From positions 1 through 38,394 of IMG/VR virus record IMGVR_UViG_3300023179_005725: a stretch of DNA of 38,394 nt. The stretch is one strand, 5' to 3'. The first letter of the stretch is position 1; each line of letters starts with the position of its first letter. The DNA comes from a virus. Below, in pieces: positions 1 through 6,594 of this stretch. Below the pieces are notes generated by a model. It did not search any database and was not told where the DNA came from. It saw nothing but the letters and a program-made list of their open reading frames with translations. Position numbers and translations under genes: made by a program.

Positions 1-133
1 ATCGTGCCCGTTCGCACTGTGAGCGTCACGCCAGCAGTACCACCACGGCAGCCGCGCCGATTGCCACAGGGTTCACCGTCTTCTTCGTGTCTACGTCTCC
101 GGGCGTGACGCTCACAGTGCGAACGGGCACGAT
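1..133. repeat. 30-bp perfect inverted repeat at the window edge
   Basis: Bases 1-30 are the exact reverse complement of 104-133, with 73 bases between them. The inner copy encodes part of the C-terminal region of the leftward gene that ends here. The outer copy supplies that gene's stop codon (26-28) and begins exactly at base 1. This is seen directly. It may be a fold-back artefact at a contig end or a true terminal hairpin or inverted repeat. Confidence 0.9.
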
Positions 134-1237
134 GCCGGACGGCAGCGGCGGCGGAGGGAGCGCCTCTGCGATCAGCTGCGCGCGCGTCTTGGTCGCCATC
201 GGGTGCTTGGTCGGACCCGTATGGCTCTCCAGACCGCGCATCCCCTGCTGCGGGAACAAGATGCCCGTCACAGCGCCGATCGCTCCAGCGATCGCGTCCT
301 GCGCCTGCGGCGGCAGGCCCGCCGGAACACCGAAGCCCATCGCCGCGCCGATGCCGATCAGCGCCGTCGGGTCGACGGTTCCCATCACGATCGGCATCAG
401 CGACGCGCCCTGGCCGGGGGACCAGATCATCACGATGTCCTCGATGTAGCTACTGAGCGTCTGCCGCAGCTGCTCGATGGCCTGCGGCGGCAGCGTGACC
501 GTGCCCGTCTGCGCCGCGACCTGAGCGAGAACCATCGGCAGCAGGACGGCCGCGATGTCGAGCAGCGTCTGAAGCCCCGCAGGATCACGGACGGCGACAG
601 CGAGCGTGATCGGACGCGACATCATCAAGCTGGCAGGCGCGCTGTTCGCCAGGTCGATCATCTGCTGCAACTGAGCGGGCAGCGCGATCCGAGCGCCCCC
701 GAAGCTCGTGAGCCGCTGGAGCAGAGCGAGCAGCTGCTTGCCAGTCGTTGCTACGTACTGCGTCCTCGACCGAAGCTCGCTCACGGCGTCCGGCGGCTGC
801 ATGAAGCTCGTACGCTGCACCGCGCCGTACCAGGGTTGCAGGTCGTTGTGCCGGAACAGATCGGCGTAGCTGCCGGACGCTGCGAACGAGTCGCAGCTAC
901 TGAAGCTCGCGGCAGTCGCGCTCCCCGAACGCACGGCTCCGACCAGTCCTGGGTCGAGCCGGTTCTCCGCCCACTTCTTGCCCAGGCAGTAGAACCAGTT
1001 GACGGGCACGGCTGGCCCCGGTCCGAACGGAGACCCGAACGACGGAGCGGCAGCGACCGCAAGCGCGAGCGCCCGCGTTGCTTCGATCTGCTGCGCTGAC
1101 GGCGAGACCCCAGCGGCCCCGTCGAGCAGCGCCTGATGGATCACCGCCACTTCGTACGGCGACCAGGGCCGAACCGCGCCGAGGCTGAAAGGCTGCGCCT
1201 GGATGATCGGTGCCGTGGCTGCGGTCGCTGGTCCCAT
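26..1237 (-). CDS. Large alanine-rich protein with C-terminal membrane segment; 3' end possibly artefactual
   Basis: 403 residues, ATG start at 1237, 23 bases after the stop of the Nudix gene, so probably the last gene of the leftward operon visible here. I recognise no family. The protein is rich in Ala, Pro and Gln. Residues about 215-245 (around DIAAVLLPMVLAQVAAQ) and 290-325 (GIGAAMGFGVPAG and AIAGAIGAVTGILF) are hydrophobic and Gly/Ala-rich, and the extreme C-terminus (VAIGAAAVVVLLA) looks like a membrane span. Three Cys lie in the N-terminal half. The stop codon falls inside the terminal inverted repeat, so the true C-terminus may continue beyond the span, for example into the short basic tail seen on many proteins of this cluster. 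A virion or membrane protein is likely by context only. Confidence 0.75.
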   Translation of the reverse strand: MGPATAATAPIIQAQPFSLGAVRPWSPYEVAVIHQALLDGAAGVSPSAQQIEATRALALAVAAAPSFGSPFGPGPAVPVNWFYCLGKKWAENRLDPGLVGAVRSGSATAASFSSCDSFAASGSYADLFRHNDLQPWYGAVQRTSFMQPPDAVSELRSRTQYVATTGKQLLALLQRLTSFGGARIALPAQLQQMIDLANSAPASLMMSRPITLAVAVRDPAGLQTLLDIAAVLLPMVLAQVAAQTGTVTLPPQAIEQLRQTLSSYIEDIVMIWSPGQGASLMPIVMGTVDPTALIGIGAAMGFGVPAGLPPQAQDAIAGAIGAVTGILFPQQGMRGLESHTGPTKHPMATKTRAQLIAEALPPPPLPSGIVPVRTVSVTPGDVDTKKTVNPVAIGAAAVVVLLA

Positions 1238-1260
1238 GCTGGCCAGCCTAGCACGGGCGG

Positions 1261-1689
1261 CTAGTTCCCCGCGACGCGGCTCAGTACGTACGGCATCGAA
1301 GCGAGCAGGCCAGGGTGCATCGGCTCAGGCAGCGCGCGCATGTCGAACCACGCGGCGGCGTCGCTCTCCCAGTTGAGGCGACACAGACGCTGCACCTGCT
1401 TGGCCTGACCCGGAGTCAAGAGCACGACATACAGCGTGTAGTGCAGATCGCGCGACGCGTTGCTCGCGTCGATCTTGAACGACGGCGGCGTCCCGACAAG
1501 TCGAGGCACGTGAAGGCCCGTCTCTTCGTCCGTCTCTCGGATCGCGGCGTCCATCGGATGCTCGCCGCTTTCCACGACACCGCCCGGGTTCGCCCATGTT
1601 CCCGGCTCCGACACCAGGGGCGACCGGCGCACGAGGAACACGCTCTGGCGGCTCGGCTCAACCAGCAAGATCCCGGCAGCCTCGATCAT
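1261..1689 (-). CDS. Nudix hydrolase
   Basis: 142 residues; the ATG at 1687-1689 overlaps the SGNH-hydrolase stop as ATGA. The complete Nudix box is visible at residues 36-59: G, five residues, E43, seven residues, then RETDEETGL (G-x5-E-x7-REUxEExGU). It is preceded by the usual beta-strand pair with a substrate-side loop (VRRSPLVSEPGTWANPGG). Nudix enzymes hydrolyse nucleoside diphosphates linked to another moiety, using Mg2+ held by the Glu residues of the box. The exact substrate cannot be read from sequence: it could be oxidised or excess dNTPs, NAD or ADP-ribose derivatives, or capped RNA. It sits with SGNH hydrolase, GroES and UvrD genes, an accessory enzyme cassette. Length is typical for a minimal single-domain member. 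Longer upstream starts would run into the SGNH gene. Confidence 0.93.
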   Translation of the reverse strand: MIEAAGILLVEPSRQSVFLVRRSPLVSEPGTWANPGGVVESGEHPMDAAIRETDEETGLHVPRLVGTPPSFKIDASNASRDLHYTLYVVLLTPGQAKQVQRLCRLNWESDAAAWFDMRALPEPMHPGLLASMPYVLSRVAGN

Positions 1690-2264
1690 GCGCCTCTTAC
1701 GTACGACCAGATCGCTTGCGCCCACGCGGCGTATCCGGCAGGCGTCGCGTGGATGCCGTCGGAGGTGCGCTCGAACGAAAAACCTCGCGAGTCCAGGTAC
1801 TCGACGCCGGTCTTCTGGATGATCTGACGCACCAGGTCGGCCTTGAGCCGCTCCGGCAACGTGGGCATACCGATCCAGACGAGACGCGCGCCCGATGCGC
1901 GGACCGTGTCGACGATCCTCTGGATACGTGCCGCGCTCACCGTCGGATCGGACATGGCGGCGTCGTTGGTTCCCAGGCTGACCAACACAAGGTCTGGGCG
2001 ATGCGACTGCAGCAAGCTGGAGATCTTCGAGTCCCACTGGGCCGCCGACGTACCGCCCTTCGCTTCGACGCCTACGTAGGATGCGCCGTCGGCCATCGCG
2101 AGCGCCTTGAGCCTTGGGCCAAGCCCGACCGCGAGCGAGTCCCCGATCACAAGCACCCGCTGCGGACGACCCCCTGCGGCGCGCGACTGCCCGCTACCGA
2201 CGAGCAGCAAGAGCAGCAGGGCTGCTCCTGCCGCCAACCACGGCCAGGGCTTCGTCGGCTTCAT
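1686..2264 (-). CDS. SGNH/GDSL-family hydrolase with N-terminal signal/membrane segment
   Basis: 192 residues. Residues 1-30 are a basic start followed by a hydrophobic core (LAAGAALLLLLLVGSG), a signal peptide or membrane anchor, so the enzyme acts outside the cytoplasm or on a membrane. Motifs of the family are all present: GDS with nucleophile Ser43, the block II glycine in KGGTSA (residue 71), GTND (98-101) with the oxyanion-hole Asn, and DGIH (169-172) with catalytic Asp and His. SGNH enzymes are esterases acting on lipids, acetylated sugars or peptidoglycan O-acetyl groups; which one applies here is unknown. The start at 2264 is chosen because it gives the signal sequence directly; the upstream in-frame stretch overlaps the neighbouring gene and has no signal. 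It overlaps the Nudix gene downstream by 4 bases. Confidence 0.92.
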   Translation of the reverse strand: MKPTKPWPWLAAGAALLLLLLVGSGQSRAAGGRPQRVLVIGDSLAVGLGPRLKALAMADGASYVGVEAKGGTSAAQWDSKISSLLQSHRPDLVLVSLGTNDAAMSDPTVSAARIQRIVDTVRASGARLVWIGMPTLPERLKADLVRQIIQKTGVEYLDSRGFSFERTSDGIHATPAGYAAWAQAIWSYVRGA

Positions 2265-2283
2265 CCGTCGGAAGCTACCACGT

Positions 2284-2568
2284 CTATCCAGCGGTTCGTG
2301 CCAGACGGAAGGTTCCGTTGCCAAGCGTTCCGATGGCGTTCTCTTCCTCCGGTGCCTGACCGAGCGTTCCGAGGCCAGCCTCCTGCTGAATCTCCCGCAA
2401 GAACGCCTGGGGAGCGGACTCGTCGTCGCTCTGCGGGCCAACGGGACTCGGGTTCTCGGGCGGCCTCACCGAGGCCATCACGAGCACGGCGGCAGCCTGA
2501 TACACGCGCAGCAGCGCGGCCTTCTGTTCGTCGGTGTACTCGTCGCTGGTAGACAGAGCGCCCATCAT
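2284..2568 (-). CDS. Small hypothetical protein
   Basis: 94 residues, no recognisable family. The two consecutive ATG codons at 2566-2568 and 2563-2565 overlap the GroES stop, so translation is probably coupled. The N-terminal half is predicted helical (DEYTDEQKAALLRVYQAAAVLVMASV), with a mildly hydrophobic stretch that could be a short membrane helix. The remainder is acidic, Pro/Gln-rich and likely disordered, ending in a short Gly-rich tail. It lies between GroES and the SGNH hydrolase in the same operon. No function assigned. Confidence 0.7.
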   Translation of the reverse strand: MMGALSTSDEYTDEQKAALLRVYQAAAVLVMASVRPPENPSPVGPQSDDESAPQAFLREIQQEAGLGTLGQAPEEENAIGTLGNGTFRLARTAG

Positions 2569-2882
2569 GCCTGCTTGCTGGCCCTCTCGACCGCGAGAAC
2601 CTCTTGCTCGCGCAGGATAGCATACTGCTTCCCGTAGCTATGCACGGGCCGAGCAGACTGCTCTTCGTACAGCACGACGTCACCGACCTTCACCGCGAGG
2701 CCGACCGGCGTGCCGTTCTGCGCGAGGAACCCCTCGCCCACGGCGAGCACCCGTCCGCGCTTCATCTTGTCGATCGCGCCCGGGGACACGATGAACTTGT
2801 TCGGGCTGTGTACCCGGGAGTCGTCGGAAACTGGCTCGATCACGACCCGGTCTCGGATCGGGAAGATCGTCGTCTCGCTCAC
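2565..2882 (-). CDS. GroES-like co-chaperonin (Cpn10)
   Basis: 105 residues, the usual length of GroES. The family pattern runs through the whole protein: an N-terminal strand with DRVVIEPV, a variable mobile-loop segment (residues 19-38), then GRVLAVGEG, VKVGDVVLYEE and a C-terminal YAILREQEVLAV strand. GroES forms a heptameric lid on GroEL and is needed for encapsulated folding; phage versions such as T4 gp31 let the host GroEL accept a large capsid protein. The start is GTG at 2880-2882, overlapping the UvrD stop by four bases (GTGA), with a GAAGAGG ribosome-binding site nearby. Longer upstream frames simply re-read the UvrD gene. No GroEL is present, so it must work with a host GroEL. A capsid-assembly role is inference. 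Confidence 0.93.
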   Translation of the reverse strand: MSETTIFPIRDRVVIEPVSDDSRVHSPNKFIVSPGAIDKMKRGRVLAVGEGFLAQNGTPVGLAVKVGDVVLYEEQSARPVHSYGKQYAILREQEVLAVERASKQA

Positions 2883-5752
2883 TCTGACCTCTTCTCGTTG
2901 TGCTGGTTGAGCATCCGCTTGGCCGTGGTCGGCATGCGGCAGTCGATCGGAATGTCTCCGATGAACGGGCTGGGGCGGTTCGACTGCATCTTGCCGTACA
3001 GGAAGCGATCCTGAGCGTGCGTGAGATACAGCCTCTTCTTCGCGCGCGTCACGCCGACGTACATGAGCCTGCGCTCTTCGTGGTCTTCGATGCTGCCGGG
3101 CTTCGCCTTGCCGGACGGAAACAGCCCCTGCTCGCATCCGATCAGGAAGACGTCGTCGAACTCAAGCCCCTTGGCTGCGTGGATCGTCATCAGATGGATG
3201 GACCGCTCGTCCTCGTCTTCGGTCTCTTCGGAGAGCATCGTGATGCGCTCGACGTAATCATCGATCGTCGGCGTGTCGCCCTGAGCGCCCACGCGGGCCT
3301 CGAACTTGGCCGCATCCGTGATCATCTCTTGTAGGTTCTGCGACCTCGCAAGCGCCTCGGCGGCCTGCTTCTGCTTGCCGTCGCCACCCAGGCGGCCCGC
3401 CTCGTCGACCCAGTACTTGAGCAGGCCGCTGTTCTCCATCAGGCCCGCGACAATGTCCGAAGGCCGACCGTCCACTGCGGCGTCGCGACCGCTGCGGATC
3501 AGCGCCCGGAACGCTGCGATGCCCTGCCGCTCGCGCAGCCCGAACGCCGCCCAACGCTCGGCCTCTTCCAGCGCGTCGTAGAGACTGATTTTTCTGCTGG
3601 CAGCAAGGTCGGAGATGCGGCCGAGCGTCTTCGGGCCGATGCCGCGAGGCGGGCTGTTGATCACGCGGATGACGTCCACGTTGCTACTCGGGTTCACCAG
3701 CAGGCGCAGGTACGCGATCGCGTCTCGGATCTCGGTCCTGTCGAAGAACCGGAACCCGCCGTGCACCTTGTATCGGAGATCGGCGGCGCGAAGCTCCTCC
3801 TCTAGCGCGCGCGACTGCGCGTGCGAGCGGTACAGCACGGCGATCTCACGAGGCTGCGTTCCCGAGTCGATCAGCTTCTTGGACGTTTCGGCCACGAACT
3901 GCGCCTCTTCGCGCTCGTCGTCACACTCGACATCCCAGACGTGATCGCCTTGGCCGTTCGCGGTGTGCATCCGCTTCGGCTCTCGCGAGTCGGCGTTCCT
4001 CTCGATGATCGCAGCCGCGCCGTTGACGATGCGCTGCGTCGAACGATAGTTCTGCTCCAGCTTGACGACCTTCACGCTGGGGTAGAAGTCGCGGAACTTG
4101 CGGATGTACTCCGGCATCGCTCCGCGCCACGTGTAGATGCAGTTGTGGACGACAACGCCGTCCGCGACGTACGTCTCGTCGCGCTCGACGGCGAGCGAGT
4201 ACACCGTGCCTTCGTACCAGTCGTTCTCCATCGACTCGATGGGAACCCAGTCCGTGTTGCCGTGCCGCTGCGGCACCGGGAGCATCATCAGCCCCGGCAT
4301 CAGGTTGGCCGCGTAGCACTCGTAGAGCGTCGTGCGGCCCATGCTCTCCCACGACTTGCCCGGCAGCGGGTAGAAGGGCAGGTCGAAGTTGAGGTCGTGG
4401 TCCGCCAGACACAGCAGGCCACGGTCGTGGTTGCCGAGCGACAGCATGCCGCCCTCGGTCGTGCCGTCCTCCAGAGCCTCGAATACCTCCCCGATGCTCT
4501 GCGCGGTCATGTGCTGCGCGCCGTGCGCTGGCTCGAACGTGATCGTCGGCAGCCCGTACTTCGGACTCGTGATCGACTCGTACACGCTCGCGCCCGTGCG
4601 GCTGTCGAACGTGCCGAGCACCCACACCTTGTCGGCCTTCTCCAGGCGGGCGCGCTGGCCAAGGTGCAGCGCCCCCTCTGCGTTGAACAGCTGACACCAG
4701 CCGATCCGGAACCCGAAGCCGTCGCGCCACATCAGGTACACCACGCAGGCGTCACTGCGCCGGTCCGCCCAGCGGCACACGAGCCGGTGGTTCGACGTCA
4801 TCTGCACCGTCCGGCCACCGACGGTGACTTCGTGCATCGGGCCTTCGTACTCGCGCCTGCCTACGCGAACCCTGCGGCCGTCGCGCAGCGCGGCCCGGTC
4901 CCATCCCACCACGACGTCGCCGTCGTTCAGATCCTCGATCGCCTTGGTCTCGCCGCTGCGCGTCGTCTGGATGATGGTGCCCGGCGGATGGCACTGATCG
5001 TCGTCGCCCACCACGCACAGGTTGCCTGTCTCCGCCGCGAGTGCGCGCACGAGACGAAACTGCGGCTCGTCCGTGTCCTGGAACTCGTCGACCATCACGT
5101 GCTGCCAGCGAGACCGGATCGACGCGCCGATGTCGTCCTGGCGCTCGGATAGGTGCATCGCGTACACGATCAGGTCCGCGAAGTCGTATGCGTTCGCGGC
5201 GACCAGCTGCGCTTCGTAGCGCGACCAGATGCGACGAAACAGACGCCCGGCTTCGTCCTTGTCATCGACGTCGTTCAGCACGAGCAGCCGTCGCTTGTGC
5301 TTCTCGATCATGTCCGCGACCAGCGAGGGCTTCAGATCCGGCGGCCACGTGCGCCGCTCCTCCTTGGCCAGCGCCTCTTCGTCGCGCAGGATGGTCTTGA
5401 GCAGCGCCTCCTGGTCGTTCTCGTCGTAGATCACGAAGTCTTTCCGCCGACCGCTCTCGGGTGCGTACCTGCGGAGTATTCGGACGCAGATCGAGTGGAA
5501 CGTACCTACGCTGAGTCCCTCGGCGTGGTCGGCCAGCATCGCCACCACGCGGTCGCGAAGCTCGCGAGCAGCCTTGTTCGTGAACGTCACCGCCAGGATG
5601 CGCGACGCCGGTACCCCGTGATGGCGGACCAGGCTCGCGATGCGATGCGTGATCACGCGCGTCTTGCCGCTGCCTGCACCAGCAAACACCAGCAGCGGCC
5701 CGCTGACGTGGGACACCGCCTCCTGCTGCGACTCGTTCATGGATGCCGACAC
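2879..5752 (-). CDS. UvrD/PcrA-type superfamily 1 DNA helicase containing an intein
   Basis: 957 residues as translated, of which residues 254-537 are an intein; the spliced helicase would be 673 residues, normal for UvrD/PcrA. Visible SF1A motifs: Walker A GAGSGKT (about 25-31), TFTNKAA (56-62), GTFHS (83-87), Walker B VDEFQDT (221-227), motif III GDDDQ interrupted by the intein and resuming at IYTWRGA, QNYRST, VLYRSHAQSR, MTIHAAKGLEF and YVGVTRAKK near the end. It is a 3'-5' ATP-dependent translocase that unwinds DNA, here probably in viral replication or repair. The first codon is GTG at 5752; an ATG at 5740 is an alternative. A TTGACA promoter lies so close upstream that the transcript would be almost leaderless. 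It is the first gene of the UvrD-GroES-SGNH-Nudix cassette. Confidence 0.96.
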   Translation of the reverse strand: MSASMNESQQEAVSHVSGPLLVFAGAGSGKTRVITHRIASLVRHHGVPASRILAVTFTNKAARELRDRVVAMLADHAEGLSVGTFHSICVRILRRYAPESGRRKDFVIYDENDQEALLKTILRDEEALAKEERRTWPPDLKPSLVADMIEKHKRRLLVLNDVDDKDEAGRLFRRIWSRYEAQLVAANAYDFADLIVYAMHLSERQDDIGASIRSRWQHVMVDEFQDTDEPQFRLVRALAAETGNLCVVGDDDQCHPPGTIIQTTRSGETKAIEDLNDGDVVVGWDRAALRDGRRVRVGRREYEGPMHEVTVGGRTVQMTSNHRLVCRWADRRSDACVVYLMWRDGFGFRIGWCQLFNAEGALHLGQRARLEKADKVWVLGTFDSRTGASVYESITSPKYGLPTITFEPAHGAQHMTAQSIGEVFEALEDGTTEGGMLSLGNHDRGLLCLADHDLNFDLPFYPLPGKSWESMGRTTLYECYAANLMPGLMMLPVPQRHGNTDWVPIESMENDWYEGTVYSLAVERDETYVADGVVVHNCIYTWRGAMPEYIRKFRDFYPSVKVVKLEQNYRSTQRIVNGAAAIIERNADSREPKRMHTANGQGDHVWDVECDDEREEAQFVAETSKKLIDSGTQPREIAVLYRSHAQSRALEEELRAADLRYKVHGGFRFFDRTEIRDAIAYLRLLVNPSSNVDVIRVINSPPRGIGPKTLGRISDLAASRKISLYDALEEAERWAAFGLRERQGIAAFRALIRSGRDAAVDGRPSDIVAGLMENSGLLKYWVDEAGRLGGDGKQKQAAEALARSQNLQEMITDAAKFEARVGAQGDTPTIDDYVERITMLSEETEDEDERSIHLMTIHAAKGLEFDDVFLIGCEQGLFPSGKAKPGSIEDHEERRLMYVGVTRAKKRLYLTHAQDRFLYGKMQSNRPSPFIGDIPIDCRMPTTAKRMLNQHNEKRSE
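4142..4993 (-). other. Intein inserted in motif III of the UvrD helicase
   Basis: 284 residues from Cys254 to Asn537 of the precursor. It interrupts the conserved helicase string GDDDQ/(S)IYxWRGA, with Cys as the +1 residue in place of the usual Ser. The block A start CHPPGTIIQT, a block B-like TSNHRLV with its His, and the terminal block GTVYSLAVERDETYVADGVVVHN followed by C are all present. These are the Cys1, block-B His, penultimate His, terminal Asn and +1 Cys needed for standard splicing. The middle contains VYLMWRDGFGFRIGWC, then an ExxxSPKYGLP segment. That resembles a GIY-YIG-like or other nuclease or insert domain of inteins at this site, but I see no complete LAGLIDADG pair. Splicing is predicted, not shown. 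Confidence 0.93.
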
Positions 5753-5753
5753 G

Positions 5754-5800
5754 ACTCGGCATCTTCGCTACTCAACCGTGAGTTGTCAAGTATGACAACT
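5754..5800 (-). promoter_or_regulatory. Promoter with overlapping dyad operator for the UvrD operon
   Basis: On the minus strand a perfect TTGACA (5789-5784) is followed after 17 bases by GAAGAT (5766-5761), a weak -10 box. A 20-base dyad, AGTTGTCA AGTA TGACAACT (5781-5800), overlaps the -35 box and looks like an operator. The start codon GTG (5752) begins about 8 bases after the -10 box, so the transcript would have almost no leader. There is no Shine-Dalgarno sequence to compete with this reading. Confidence 0.6.
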
Positions 5801-5817
5801 TTCGACCAAGTGCAGGG

Positions 5818-6594
5818 TCACGCGCGGCGCAGGCGTCGCAGCGCGGCCGTGGTCGCGGCCCAGCCCGCTGCGCCCGAGACGAGCAGCGTCAGTAGCCGCG
5901 CGAGCGCGCCCCCCGAGCCGCCGCCACTGAGCCAGGGCACGAGCAGCCCCTGCCAGACCATCGGAGCGATCTGCGTCGCGTGCTGGCCGTGCGACACCGA
6001 CGGACCGAAGACTGCCAGCCAGACGTTGCCCGCCTGCCAGACGTCTTCGGGCTGCACGGACACCCCTGGCAGCGTCGACACGCGGCGGAACTGCACGCCG
6101 GAGCGCGACTCGACCTCGTCCTTCACGGCATGGAGCGTCGCGTAGCCAGACGGATAAGCTCCTGCCGGGTTGTGAGACGCAGTGGCAACGAAGAGCTTGT
6201 TGCCCCTGAGCGCGTCGAGCGCGAACCGGACGTAGCCCTCCGGCGGCGTCGGCCGCGTGCGGGACGAGTCCGCCCACGTTGTGTACGTACTGTCCGCCAG
6301 CAGCACCGCGCGAACCAGCGCGCGGTCGGCTGCCGACATCAGGGCGGGCTTGGCGATCTCGTGTCCGGCCGAGAAGCTGCCGATGATCAACTCGCCATCG
6401 GGCACGCCCGCCTGGGCCAGCAGCCCGCGCACAATGCTGCCGCCAGCCTTGGCTCCGATACTCGCGCCGATCTGCGAGCAGTCGGGAGAGCCGTCGCCCG
6501 TACACGTGACGTAGGTAGTCGATGCTCCAGGCACGGTCGCGCCTGCGACCTGCGCCGCGCTGACCGGACCGAGCCACGCTACCGCGAACGTCAC
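5818..6594 (-). CDS. Alpha/beta-hydrolase-like protein with C-terminal membrane anchor
   Basis: 258 residues from a GTG start that overlaps the preceding stop as GTGA. Residues 1-15 are hydrophobic and may form a signal sequence. The segment LIIGSFSAGHEIAKPALM near residues 70-87 has the look of a nucleophile elbow (strand, S-x-S-x-G, helix), although the first Gly of GxSxG is replaced by Ser. Candidate acid and His residues are D at LLADSTYTTWAD and H at SHGQHATQ. Two Cys near residues 31 and 39 could pair. The C-terminus ARLLTLLVSGAAGWAATTAALRRLRRA is a membrane span with a basic tail, the layout of many neighbours. A secreted or membrane-tethered esterase or lipase-like role is likely but not proven. 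It ends 65 bases before the UvrD start, with the UvrD promoter between. Confidence 0.7.
   Translation of the reverse strand: MTFAVAWLGPVSAAQVAGATVPGASTTYVTCTGDGSPDCSQIGASIGAKAGGSIVRGLLAQAGVPDGELIIGSFSAGHEIAKPALMSAADRALVRAVLLADSTYTTWADSSRTRPTPPEGYVRFALDALRGNKLFVATASHNPAGAYPSGYATLHAVKDEVESRSGVQFRRVSTLPGVSVQPEDVWQAGNVWLAVFGPSVSHGQHATQIAPMVWQGLLVPWLSGGGSGGALARLLTLLVSGAAGWAATTAALRRLRRA

Noticed and set aside
3821-5152. Long open frame on the plus strand opposite the UvrD gene
   Set aside because: It is antisense to clear helicase and intein motifs and composed mainly of Arg, Val, His and Ala, as expected for a shadow of a GC-rich gene.
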